Below, in pieces: positions 15,527-24,164 of a DNA stretch of 64,000 bases. Source of the stretch: Haloarcula pellucida. Lineage in GTDB: Archaea; Halobacteriota; Halobacteria; Halobacteriales; Haloarculaceae. The notes under the pieces are model-generated. The model was not told where the DNA came from and made no database searches. It saw only the letters and a program-made list of their open reading frames with translations. Positions within the stretch are counted from its first letter, which is position 1. Every line of letters begins with the position of its first letter. The position numbers were made by a program, and so were the translations under genes. The stretch covers positions 62,001 through 126,000 of the forward strand of contig NZ_BMOU01000006.1 of assembly GCF_014647235.1 (NCBI RefSeq), written 5' to 3'.

Positions 15527-17664
15527 CGTCGACCCCCCTGATCGAACAGCAGGTGGCTCCGACAGTCGCCACAGTACTCGAAGACGCTGTGTTCGGACTC
15601 GGGTGCCAGTCCCGCGACCACCTCGCCGACTTCCTCCGCTATCTTCTCCGCGGAGGCGACGCTCGTGAACGCTTTGCCACAGCGGACACACTCCATCATC
15701 TCGTCCTCGTGGACGGTCTGCCACGACTCGCCGTCGCGGTTCTCCGGGAGGAGACCGAGGTTCAGCCCCGTCTCCATCGTGATGGCCGTCTCCGGACACC
15801 CCTCCTCACAGAGGCCGCAGTTGACACACCGCTCGTGGTTGAACTGTAACTCGCCCTCGCCGGTCCGCCGGATGGCGTCGGTCGGACAGAGGTTCGTACA
15901 CGTCGGCGTGAGCGTACACGCGTCGTTCACCTCCATCAGGCCGAAGTCTTTCAGACCGCGAATCACCTCCCGGTCGGGGTCGACGTGGTCGAGGATGGTC
16001 CGCACACTTTCGAGGGTCCAGCCGTGACTGTCGAAGGATGGGTTGGCCCGCTCTGTCCCCCAGTCGGCGTCGATGCGCCCGGTCGCCTCGTAGTCGCCGG
16101 CGGGCACCGGCGTCTCGTCTAATCCGAACTCGACGAACCCGGAGATGGCCTCGACGAACGATTCGGGGGTACCGGCTTCGGGGGCGAAGAAGCCGACCCG
16201 CTCACCGAGGCCGAGGTCCTGTGTCGCTCGGTTGAGTCGGTCCACGAGGTCCCGTTTCGGGTCCGGCCCGGAGTGGAGACACGAGCCACCACATCCGACG
16301 ATGGCGACGCCGTCGGCCCCCGCCGCCAGCGCGTGCATGACGTGGGCCTCGCCGACGGTGTCGGTGCAGTTGACTCGGACCGGGAGGATGGGCGGGTAGT
16401 CGAGGTCGTCGTCGCTGCGGGCGGCACGGCGTCCGTGCGCGCGGAGGCGTTCGGCCGCGTACTCCGAACAGACGAACGCGACGACCTGCGTGTCGATGGC
16501 CGGTGCCGTGCCCCGGGAGAGCAGGCCGCCGTCGGCCTCGTCGCCCTCCAGTAGCGCCTCCACCTCGCGCGCGATGCGCTCGTTGGAGGGCTCTCGGAGC
16601 ATCGTCGCGCCGGTGGGACAGGCACTCGTACAGGCCCCGCAGTCCTGACAGGCCGTCTGGTCGAACTCGACCGAGTCGATGGTGGGCCGGTCTACCGCGC
16701 CGTGCGGGCAGGCGTCGACACAGGCCGTACACCCCTCCTGACTCGACGCGCCGGCCGCACAGACGTCCATCTCCAAATCGAGGAACTGCGGTTTCTCGAT
16801 GCCGCCGAGTTGGGACTCGACGGCGGCGATAGTCCCTGCGTCCACTGGGCCGGTGTAGTAGCCGAGTCGCCCGCCCCGCGCGTCGTCGCGGCCGCCGGGA
16901 TAGAGTATCTGGTCGAACTCGACAGTGCGTGTCACCCCGTCGAGGTCGATGGCGTCGGTCGGACAGCAGTCGGGCCACTCGCCCTCCGGGGCGTCGGGGT
17001 GGATGTCGACGGGGTACTCGGTGACCATCCCGTCGGGGCCCTCGTGGACGCACGCCATGCAGTCGATGCAGTCGTCGGTGACTCGGGCTTCGAGCGTGAG
17101 TTCGAACTCGCCGAACGAGCCGTCGACGCCGACGACGCGGCCGCGTTCGACGGTCACGTCGCCGAGTCCTTCGACCTCGGCGAACTCGCGCCCGTCGGCG
17201 ATGAGTGTCACGTCGGCCGCCTCGGTGAGCGATGTCGCGGCGTCGGCGTCACCGACGACGGCCACGCGGTTGCCCGCGTCTTTCGAGACGCTCCGGGTGA
17301 TGGCCTCGTGCTGGAGGCCCGCCTGCTTGGCGTTGATGAGTCGGGCCGTCTTCTCCGTCGCTTCGGCCTCGCCGTGGACCCACGCGTTGGTCTCTCTGTG
17401 GTCGACGAACTGTGTCGCGTCCGGGTGGAGTCCGTGGTCGTCGGCCAGCGACCGGATTCGGTCCTGGCACGACGGTTCGGGCGTCGTCACGATGAGTTGG
17501 TCCAGGTCGTAGCCGTCGATGACTTTCGACATCGCGTCGCGCCCGTCCTGACAGAGCAACTCGGAACTCGCGACTACGTCGACCCCTGAGACGCCCTCGC
17601 GGACCGTCTCCAGGTCGATGTCGCACGAGCCCCCACACGAACACACGAAGGCACCTGTGTTCAT
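15523..17664 (-). CDS. HdrA/MvhD-like multi-[4Fe-4S] electron carrier
   Basis: 713 residues. The N-terminus (VCSCGGSCDIDLETVREGVS ... WVHGEAEATEKTARL) resembles the HdrA N-terminal domain. The following Rossmann-like stretch is degenerate (VVGDADAATS replaces GxGxxG). Ferredoxin-type clusters lie at CIDCMACV, CTACVDACPHG, CQDCGACTSACP, and, near the end, CTNLCP with CVNCGLCEEGCP. The central block AFVCSEYAAERLR to GCGGSCLHSGPDP matches MvhD, the hydrogenase iron-sulfur subunit. A CxxC pair (CVRCG) and a final CGDC follow. It probably passes electrons between the divergent formate dehydrogenase module and an unknown acceptor; this is inferred from the location and the clusters. Confidence 0.85.
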   Translation of the reverse strand: MNTGAFVCSCGGSCDIDLETVREGVSGVDVVASSELLCQDGRDAMSKVIDGYDLDQLIVTTPEPSCQDRIRSLADDHGLHPDATQFVDHRETNAWVHGEAEATEKTARLINAKQAGLQHEAITRSVSKDAGNRVAVVGDADAATSLTEAADVTLIADGREFAEVEGLGDVTVERGRVVGVDGSFGEFELTLEARVTDDCIDCMACVHEGPDGMVTEYPVDIHPDAPEGEWPDCCPTDAIDLDGVTRTVEFDQILYPGGRDDARGGRLGYYTGPVDAGTIAAVESQLGGIEKPQFLDLEMDVCAAGASSQEGCTACVDACPHGAVDRPTIDSVEFDQTACQDCGACTSACPTGATMLREPSNERIAREVEALLEGDEADGGLLSRGTAPAIDTQVVAFVCSEYAAERLRAHGRRAARSDDDLDYPPILPVRVNCTDTVGEAHVMHALAAGADGVAIVGCGGSCLHSGPDPKRDLVDRLNRATQDLGLGERVGFFAPEAGTPESFVEAISGFVEFGLDETPVPAGDYEATGRIDADWGTERANPSFDSHGWTLESVRTILDHVDPDREVIRGLKDFGLMEVNDACTLTPTCTNLCPTDAIRRTGEGELQFNHERCVNCGLCEEGCPETAITMETGLNLGLLPENRDGESWQTVHEDEMMECVRCGKAFTSVASAEKIAEEVGEVVAGLAPESEHSVFEYCGDCRSHLLFDQGGRR

Positions 17665-17907
17665 TATACATGAAAAAACATGGCAAAGTGATATCGTTTG
17701 CGGGTGATTTCACCGCCTAACTGCCTGTAAGGGCCGGGTTACCGTCTTCTGGTTTAGGTTTGCCAAAAAATGCCGCCAGAGCGACATGAAATGTTCACGA
17801 TGTTTTATTATAGATTGCTGGTAACTATTGACAAGGTAGGAGTTGACAATGTATATAGTCCCGATGGCGTCGTACCGCGGTGAAAGAAAAGCGGGGGAGA
17901 ACATACC
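17665..17907. promoter_or_regulatory. Divergent regulatory region between electron-carrier/torD and formate dehydrogenase operons
   Basis: 243 nt, AT-rich, holding both promoters. The palindrome GGTGA-TT-TCACC (17703-17714) lies about 40 nt before the minus-strand start. On the plus strand GTTTTATTATAG (about 17807-17818) and TGTATATAG (about 17849-17857) are TATA-like, the second about 50 nt before the fdhA ATG, so that transcript would have a short leader. No known regulator site can be named. Confidence 0.5.
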
Positions 17908-20900
17908 ATGAGTACACAGCAAGAACCAGTTTCGTTAGACCTCGACAGACGGTCGTTCATGAAGGCGAGCGCACTCGCAGGTGCGGTCGCACTCGGGGTC
18001 AGTGGCGCCGGACAGGCGCTTCAGAGTACAGGTGACGAGCCGGAGGGTGCGGATACGGGCACGGAGCTTTCGAAGACCATCTGCAACTACTGTTCGGTCG
18101 GGTGCGGGTTCCACGGCGAACGTGAGGGCGACTCGTTCGTCGGCATGGAACCGTGGAAGGAACACCCGGTAAACGCCGGGTCGCTCTGTTCGAAGGGCGC
18201 CGGCATCTACGAGACCGAACACTCAGAGAAGCGCCTGAAACACCCGATGATTCAGGAGAACGGCGAGTGGCGCAAGATCGGGTGGAACGAGGCCTACGAC
18301 CGCCTCGCCACCGACATTCGGGCGCTCTGGCCGGATTCGGACGTCTCGCCGAGCGACGCCGTAGACGTAGACGAAGAACACAGCAGAGAGAGCGTGATGT
18401 TGCTCGGCAGCGCCCACCACTCCAACGAGGAGTCCTACGCCATCAGGAAACTGGCGGCGTTCATGGGCACGAACAACGTCGACCATCAGGCGCGTATCTG
18501 CCACTCGACGACGGTGGCCGGCCTCGCGAACACGTGGGGCTACGGGGCGATGACCAACACGGTCAACGACTACCGGAACTACGACCTCGACATCATCGTC
18601 GGGCAGAACCCGGCCGAAGCCCACCCCATCGCGATGCAACACATCCTCGAAGGCCAGAAGCGGGGCGGGAAGATTCTCGTCCTCGACCCGCGGTTCACCA
18701 AGACCGCGGCCCACGCCGACGAGTTCGTCCGGTTCCGCCCGGGCACGGACGTGGCGTTGATGATGGGGGTCATCAAGGACCTCCGTGACCGCCACGGCCT
18801 CGCGATGGACCCGGACGCCGACGACACCGGGCAGAACATGCTCACAGACCGGGTACAGGGCTGGGAAGACGTCGCGGCAGAACTCGACCAGTACGACTTA
18901 GAGACGGTCTCGGAAATCACGTGGGTCGACGTCGAGGACATCCAGCGCATCAGTGACATGATACACGAGGCCCGCCCGCACGTCCAGATAGAGTGGGCGA
19001 TGGGCGGGACCCAGCACAACAACGGGACCCAGAACATCCGCTCGTACGCCGAACTGAGTCTGGCCTCCGGGTCGGCGGCCCGGAGCGGCGGCGGTCTGCA
19101 GGTGATGCGTGGCCACGCCAACGTGCAGGGAGCGACCGACCTCGCCGTCGCGAGCCACATCCTGCCGGGGTACTACGGCCTGAGCCCCGGTGGCTGGTCG
19201 TGGTGGGCCGACGTGTGGGACAAGAGCCCCTACACGAGCGGGTCCACCTCGTTCCGCGAGCTGTACGACAAGTTCGAGTTGATGCCGGAGGACCTCTACG
19301 TCCGGCAGAGCGCCGTCGCGGAGGGCAACGAGGACATCGACGCCTCGTTCCCGGCGGACAACTCGATGATGTTCCAGAACGGGCTGACGGTCGCCCGGTG
19401 GTTCGAGGCCGCACTGCCGCAGGACATTCGGTATCAGGAGACGCCTATCTACCAGCCAGACCAGGTGAAGATAGCGTTCTTCTGGGGTCACTCCGCGAAC
19501 TCCATCAGCGAGATGGAGCAGATGAAAGAGGGGATGGAGAACCTCGACTTGCTGGTCGTCTGCGACGTGTTCCCCTCGGTGGCGAGCGTCCTCCCGAGTT
19601 TCGAGGAGGGCCCGCCAATCCTCCTGTTGCCGGCCTCCAGTCAGTACGAACACTACCGCTCGCTGACCAACACGCACCGGGCGACCCAGTGGTCACAACC
19701 GGTGCGCCCGCCGGCCCACAACTCCAAGCCGGACCTGCAGATAATGCAGGAACTGGCCGCCGCGCTGGGCTTCGGCGAGCACTTCGACTGGGGCGAGGGC
19801 GAGGAGATCCACAACGGAAAGGCGAGTTACGAGGCCGTCGTCCGGGAGTTCAACCTCGGCACGATGACTATCGGCTACCGGCAGGACCCCGAACGCCTCC
19901 AGCAGCATCTGGAGTACGACTACGCGTTCTCCAGTGAGACCCTGCGTGGCGCGAAAGGGACGCCCGTCGAGGGCGAGTACTGGATGCTCCCGTGGCCCTG
20001 CTGGGGCGAGGGCCATCCGGGCACGCCCATCATCTGGAACGACGACCTGAACCCCAACAACGGGGGACAGGACTTCCGGACCAGATGGGGCGTGCAGGCG
20101 CCGACGCCCGAGGAGTGGGACGCGATGCCCACGGAGGACCCGTATCCGTTCGAGGCGACGCTGGACGCGGTCGGGGACCGCTACGAGAGTCAGGAAGCGG
20201 CGCTCGACCTGACCCGTGCGCCGTACGATCCCGAGTGGGCGGGCCCGCGTGACTCCGCCGAGGACGGCATGCTCCACGGCGTGCCGGAGTACCCCGGATG
20301 GAAGACGACCTTCCCCGAGAGCCTGCTGGATCCCGGCAAACAGACCCGGGCCGACCAACTCACCATTCCACAGCAACACGCGCTGTCGAAGAACGGGTCG
20401 GTGTACACCGCCGCGTTGCATCTGAACGACCCGCTGGGATACGGAAGCGGCCAGAACGAACCGGCCCTCGAAATCGACAACCCCGAGTTCGAGTGGACCG
20501 GGACGACCAGCGAGGAGTTCACCCAGTACGTTCAGGAGACCCAGGACATCGACGCGTCCTTCTACGAGCAGTACGACTTCCGGCAGGTCGACGCGCCGAC
20601 CGGTCGTGGCCGCGCGCGCGGCGTCGTCTGGAACTTCCTCGACAAGGTGCCGGTCCACCGCGAACCCATCGAGAGCCCGTTCCCCGAACTGGTCGAGGAG
20701 TGGCCCGCGAACGGCCAGCAGCGGAACTTCTACCGCTTAGACCAGAACAACGCCGAGGAACAGCAGCGCGCGATGGACATCATCCACAACCAGAGCGACG
20801 GGCCGGACTTAGACACCATCATGACCACCGGCCGGCAGGTCGAACATCAGGGTGGTGGCTCGGAGACGCGGTCGAACATCCACACGGCCGACCTCCAGCC

Positions 20901-21336
20901 CCACATGTACGCCGAGATAACGCCGAACATGGCCGAGGAACTCGGCGTCGACGGCGGCGACCTCGTCGTCATCTCCTCGACGGACCGTGGCTCGGTGCTC
21001 GTCAAGGCCCGGGTCACGAACCGGCCCAACGACCGGGAGGTGTTCCTCCCGTTCCACTGGGCCGGCGTCTTCAAGGGCAACAGTCTGGAGGACAAGTACC
21101 CCGACGGAACCGTCCCCTACGCTATCGGGGACTCGGCAAACGCCATCACGTCGCGTGGCTACGACGTCGAGACCCAGATGCAGGAGACGAAAGTGGCGAT
21201 GGTCGCCGTCAGACCGGCCACACAGAGCCTGCTGAACGACCTCAACATGGACGTCGACCTACAGTTCCCGCAGGACCGCAACGACATCGGCACGCAGAAA
21301 GACTTCGACGTCCGCGACAACTCGACGGTGCAATGA
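17908..21336 (+). CDS. fdhA: Formate dehydrogenase-type molybdopterin oxidoreductase, catalytic subunit
   Basis: 1142 residues. The Tat motif DRRSFMKAS (R14-R15) means folded export. A [4Fe-4S] cluster uses C59, C62, C66 and C94. The active site ARICHSTTVAGLANTWGYGA carries Cys198-His199, where bacterial formate dehydrogenase-N has selenocysteine, with the conserved Arg two residues before it. NPAEAHPIAMQH and DPRFTKTAAHADEFVRFRPG match the guanine-dinucleotide binding blocks of that family. The reaction is formate oxidation to CO2 on the outer face, with electrons passed to the ferredoxin and cytochrome b subunits downstream. The gene begins a four-gene operon. Confidence 0.94.
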   Translation: MSTQQEPVSLDLDRRSFMKASALAGAVALGVSGAGQALQSTGDEPEGADTGTELSKTICNYCSVGCGFHGEREGDSFVGMEPWKEHPVNAGSLCSKGAGIYETEHSEKRLKHPMIQENGEWRKIGWNEAYDRLATDIRALWPDSDVSPSDAVDVDEEHSRESVMLLGSAHHSNEESYAIRKLAAFMGTNNVDHQARICHSTTVAGLANTWGYGAMTNTVNDYRNYDLDIIVGQNPAEAHPIAMQHILEGQKRGGKILVLDPRFTKTAAHADEFVRFRPGTDVALMMGVIKDLRDRHGLAMDPDADDTGQNMLTDRVQGWEDVAAELDQYDLETVSEITWVDVEDIQRISDMIHEARPHVQIEWAMGGTQHNNGTQNIRSYAELSLASGSAARSGGGLQVMRGHANVQGATDLAVASHILPGYYGLSPGGWSWWADVWDKSPYTSGSTSFRELYDKFELMPEDLYVRQSAVAEGNEDIDASFPADNSMMFQNGLTVARWFEAALPQDIRYQETPIYQPDQVKIAFFWGHSANSISEMEQMKEGMENLDLLVVCDVFPSVASVLPSFEEGPPILLLPASSQYEHYRSLTNTHRATQWSQPVRPPAHNSKPDLQIMQELAAALGFGEHFDWGEGEEIHNGKASYEAVVREFNLGTMTIGYRQDPERLQQHLEYDYAFSSETLRGAKGTPVEGEYWMLPWPCWGEGHPGTPIIWNDDLNPNNGGQDFRTRWGVQAPTPEEWDAMPTEDPYPFEATLDAVGDRYESQEAALDLTRAPYDPEWAGPRDSAEDGMLHGVPEYPGWKTTFPESLLDPGKQTRADQLTIPQQHALSKNGSVYTAALHLNDPLGYGSGQNEPALEIDNPEFEWTGTTSEEFTQYVQETQDIDASFYEQYDFRQVDAPTGRGRARGVVWNFLDKVPVHREPIESPFPELVEEWPANGQQRNFYRLDQNNAEEQQRAMDIIHNQSDGPDLDTIMTTGRQVEHQGGGSETRSNIHTADLQPHMYAEITPNMAEELGVDGGDLVVISSTDRGSVLVKARVTNRPNDREVFLPFHWAGVFKGNSLEDKYPDGTVPYAIGDSANAITSRGYDVETQMQETKVAMVAVRPATQSLLNDLNMDVDLQFPQDRNDIGTQKDFDVRDNSTVQ

Positions 21337-21342
21337 GGTGAT
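21335..21342 (+). promoter_or_regulatory. Strong Shine-Dalgarno site of fdhB
   Basis: GAGGTGAT overlaps the fdhA stop codon and stands 5 nt before the fdhB ATG (21348). It is complementary to the archaeal 16S rRNA 3' end and fixes the fdhB start. Most genes here rely on overlaps or leaderless starts, so an SD this complete is notable. Confidence 0.65.
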
Positions 21343-21347
21343 ATGAC

Positions 21348-22010
21348 ATGTCAACAGGAAACGAAGTGATGCGCGACGGCGTCATGAGTACGGGCGAGGA
21401 CGCCCGTATCTTCCCGGACGTCGAAGCGTGTATCGACTGTGGCGGCTGTGTCGTCACGTGTAAGCGGACGTGGGATGTCCCCCGCGACGAGCAACGTATC
21501 AGCATCGCCACGATGCTCGAAGGACAGGAGGGCGCCCCCGGGTTCAACGCCAGTAGCGGCCGGGCGATGGAGCAGGGCGAGAACCCCGGCGAGACGGCCA
21601 TCCCGATGCAGTGTTACCACTGCGAGAACGCGCCGTGTGTCTCGGTCTGTCCGACCGACTCCCTCATCAAGAAGGACAACGGCTTCGTCCGCGTCCGGGA
21701 CGATCTCTGTATCGGCTGTCAGTACTGCCTCTCGGCGTGCCCGTTCGGCGCCCCGCAGTTCCCCGACCAGGGGACCGGTGCCGCGAACCTCGTCGGCGGC
21801 GGCAACACGATGGACAAGTGTACCATGTGCGAGGAACGGCAGGACGTCGGCAAGGGGCCGGCCTGCGCCGAGGAGTGTTCGACCGACGCCATCCTCGTCG
21901 GGACGCCGAGCGAGATCGCCGACGAACTGGAACACCGTGACAGCGGGGTGTTCTTCAACGACCAGGCGATGAACATCATCTTCGGCGAAGAGTCGGGTGA
22001 GTTCCAATGA
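21348..22010 (+). CDS. fdhB: Formate dehydrogenase electron-transfer subunit, four [4Fe-4S] clusters
   Basis: A 220-residue FdnH/DmsB-like ferredoxin subunit. Cysteine groups occur in four blocks: CIDCGGCVVTCK, CYHCENAPCVSVCP, CIGCQYCLSACPFG, and CTMCEER with CAEECS, enough for four [4Fe-4S] clusters. It should accept electrons from the molybdenum subunit and hand them to cytochrome b. It has no signal peptide, so it is probably exported as a complex with the Tat-carrying catalytic subunit. It overlaps the next gene by 4 nt. Confidence 0.95.
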   Translation: MSTGNEVMRDGVMSTGEDARIFPDVEACIDCGGCVVTCKRTWDVPRDEQRISIATMLEGQEGAPGFNASSGRAMEQGENPGETAIPMQCYHCENAPCVSVCPTDSLIKKDNGFVRVRDDLCIGCQYCLSACPFGAPQFPDQGTGAANLVGGGNTMDKCTMCEERQDVGKGPACAEECSTDAILVGTPSEIADELEHRDSGVFFNDQAMNIIFGEESGEFQ

Positions 22011-22387
22011 GCGGGCGACAGGAGACGCCGGAGGTGTCTGGCTACGCCCGGTCACACGTGGCCATCAGTGCCGTCGTCGGCCTCCTCGTCGCGGGGCTGT
22101 CGGTCTGGTGGGCACAGGGGTTCGACGTCTTCTACGAGTCGCTGTACCGGGTCAACCCGAGCGTCGAGGGCGGCGGCATCGGATCGGACTGGGTGTTCGG
22201 CAACACCATCCCGGCGCTCGACTTCCTCATCGCGCTCGTCCACGCCGCCGACGTGCTGATGGGGGCGTTCATCCTCGTGATGGTGTTCCTCCACTGGGCG
22301 GCGTTCCGTCGGCTGGCCGACCGGATGCGCCAGCCGGGCGAGGAGCGCGGCGAGGCCGTCGCCGCCGACGGGGGTGAGCAAGGATGA
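22007..22387 (+). CDS. Small membrane subunit of the formate dehydrogenase operon
   Basis: 126 residues with two transmembrane helices (about 16-36 and 68-98). Histidines lie at the helix ends (RSHVAIS, ALVHAAD, FLHWAAF) and could ligate haem or simply face the neighbouring cytochrome. It is wedged between fdhB and the cytochrome b gene with 4-nt overlaps on each side, so it is very likely an extra membrane subunit of the complex. Bacterial formate dehydrogenase-N lacks such a protein. No family recognised. Confidence 0.78.
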   Translation: MSGRQETPEVSGYARSHVAISAVVGLLVAGLSVWWAQGFDVFYESLYRVNPSVEGGGIGSDWVFGNTIPALDFLIALVHAADVLMGAFILVMVFLHWAAFRRLADRMRQPGEERGEAVAADGGEQG

Positions 22388-23400
22388 GCAATCTCGACCA
22401 CGGGAAGTTCACGCGGGTGACGACGCTGTTCCACTCGCTACTCGGGCTAGACGTGTTCCTGCTGTTTTTCACCGGCTACGCCATCATGTTCAACGACGAA
22501 CTGTGGTGGCTGCTCGCGGCGATGGGCGGCGCCAGCGGCGTCACGGCTATCCACCGTCTCACCGGTATCGCCCTCATCGCGCTCATCGTGTTCTGGGTCG
22601 TCCTGCAGATAATCTCGCCGACCGGGCGGGGGAACTTCAGCCAGATACTCCCGAACAAGGACGACGTCGACGCGTTCGTACAGGACGTCCAGTTCATGCT
22701 GGGCCGGGCCGACGAACGTCACCCCAACGCCCGGCAGTTCGCCGGCTACAAGGCCGACGAGGTGCCGCTCCTGTCCTACATCGGGAAGGGCGTCGTGTTC
22801 ATCTTCTCTATCGAACTGACGCTGCTTGCCATCTCCGGCCTGCTCATCTGGAGCAAGACGGGGCTGGCGGCGATGTTCCAGACGAAGGCCGCCGCGATGG
22901 CGTTCGTCACGTTCCACGGTCTGCTCGGGGTCATCATGCTGATGGGGGTCATGTTCCACGTCTTCGAACACGGGTTCCATCCCGCGTTCTACCCCGTCGA
23001 GACGAAGGCGTTCATCCCCCGGAGTATGGTGCCCGAGTACCACGCCGACGAGGACGAGGAACCGGAGACGACCGGTATCGAGCGCCTGTCGCTCTCGCCC
23101 TCGTGGCGGACGATGTCCTCGATATTCGGTGCGCTGACCGTCATCGGTATCGTCTCGGTGCTCGTCGGGAGCATCTTCGACGAGGGCTATCCGGTGCCCC
23201 GTGAACTCGCCATCGGCGGCGGGCCGACGAGCGTCCTGCTGACCATCGGTATCAACGTCGGCATCCTCGTGCTCGGCGTCGGGCTCGTCCTCTCGATGTA
23301 CGGCAACGTCCTGCGCATCCGCTGGGAGCGCCAGATGGAGGAAGAACGCGAAGGACCCGCCGCCACCGACGGCGGACGCGAGGACCCATCGGACGACTGA
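22384..23400 (+). CDS. Formate dehydrogenase cytochrome b (gamma) subunit
   Basis: A 338-residue FdnI-like integral membrane protein with about five helices. Candidate haem-b histidines occur in LFHSLLG (H17), AIHRLTG, FVTFHGLLG and MFHVFEHGFH. It should pass electrons from the ferredoxin subunit to the quinone pool. The N-terminal four-helix cytochrome core is extended by a C-terminal acidic linker and one or two extra helices (about 235-305), longer than the usual gamma subunit of around 210 residues. It is the last gene of the operon. Confidence 0.9.
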   Translation: MSNLDHGKFTRVTTLFHSLLGLDVFLLFFTGYAIMFNDELWWLLAAMGGASGVTAIHRLTGIALIALIVFWVVLQIISPTGRGNFSQILPNKDDVDAFVQDVQFMLGRADERHPNARQFAGYKADEVPLLSYIGKGVVFIFSIELTLLAISGLLIWSKTGLAAMFQTKAAAMAFVTFHGLLGVIMLMGVMFHVFEHGFHPAFYPVETKAFIPRSMVPEYHADEDEEPETTGIERLSLSPSWRTMSSIFGALTVIGIVSVLVGSIFDEGYPVPRELAIGGGPTSVLLTIGINVGILVLGVGLVLSMYGNVLRIRWERQMEEEREGPAATDGGREDPSDD

Positions 23401-23414
23401 GGCCGCGCGTCTCT

Positions 23415-23813
23415 TCAGGAGACGATAGCTTTCCCTTCCGGCGAGAGGTCGACGCCGACGTCCTGCCGTGTCTGTTCCTGTATCTGGTCTAGGTTCCGTG
23501 TCAGCACCTGCAGGATGTCCTTCGGTTCGGGGTAGACGAGCATGTTCCCGTCGCCGTCTTCCATCACGAGTTGTGTATCGGACAGCGCCACTTGGTCGCC
23601 CTCGATGCTGGCGACGATGACGTTCAGGGCCTCGGCGCCGCCGGGGTCGCCCTCCTCGACCATCGTGACGTAGACGCCGTCGAGGCCGACGAGGTCCTTG
23701 TACTCCCGGACCTGCCGGGCGCAGGCGACCATGTCCTGTGTGACGGCCGTCTTCTGCTCGTTGCCGTGGTCTCCCTCGAAACAGTGCTTACAGACCCGCA
23801 GTTCCAGCCGCAT
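23415..23813 (-). CDS. Hypothetical protein with N-terminal Cys pair
   Basis: 132 residues from MRLELRVCKHCFEG; a CxxC (8-11) is followed by an alpha/beta domain with IVASIEGDQ and YPEPKDILQVL. In frame upstream of this ATG, with no stop, lies a further CEVCYQPA, so a GTG start at 23975 would give a second CxxC and a full zinc ribbon. The codon usage of that stretch is less typical (lower GC3), so the shorter form is preferred. Function unknown; it is convergent with the formate dehydrogenase operon. Confidence 0.65.
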   Translation of the reverse strand: MRLELRVCKHCFEGDHGNEQKTAVTQDMVACARQVREYKDLVGLDGVYVTMVEEGDPGGAEALNVIVASIEGDQVALSDTQLVMEDGDGNMLVYPEPKDILQVLTRNLDQIQEQTRQDVGVDLSPEGKAIVS

Positions 23814-23975
23814 GTCGAGACCGTACGGTGTACTGCGGTATGACTGTTGTGCAGGCTGATAGCACACTTCGCACCAGCCACCGACCCGCTGAAGTCGGTC
23901 CGTGGGTGCTGACGGCCGGCCGGAGCTGTCGGGCGGGGGAAAATTTGTTACCGATGCTACGTGTACTGTCAACAC

Positions 23976-24158
23976 ATGGCGGGAATACTCGACGCGATAT
24001 ACCTCGTCCTCGCCGTCGGCGTCGCCGTCGTCGGGCTGGGGGCGCTCGCGAAGGTGGTATCGGACACGGAAGAGACCGGGTCGCGGTGGCTCCAAGTGTC
24101 GGCGATGCTCGTCGCACTGGTGTTCTTGCTCGCACTGGGCGTGGAGTTCCTCGCGTAG
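23976..24158 (+). CDS. 60-residue membrane protein
   Basis: A small protein, MAGILDAIYLVLAVGVAVVG onward, with two transmembrane helices (about 4-26 and 39-59) around a short polar loop DTEETGSRW. It is divergent from the Cys-pair protein and ends 6 nt before the convergent MOT1 transporter gene. Function unknown. Confidence 0.65.
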   Translation: MAGILDAIYLVLAVGVAVVGLGALAKVVSDTEETGSRWLQVSAMLVALVFLLALGVEFLA

Positions 24159-24164
24159 CGGGCG

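Noticed and set aside
22711-22720. GACGAACGTC inside the cytochrome b gene as another copy of the nitrogen-island element
   Set aside because: It is coding sequence (Asp-Glu-Arg-His) and lacks the outer G and C of the 12-mer; it is kept only as a measure of background frequency.
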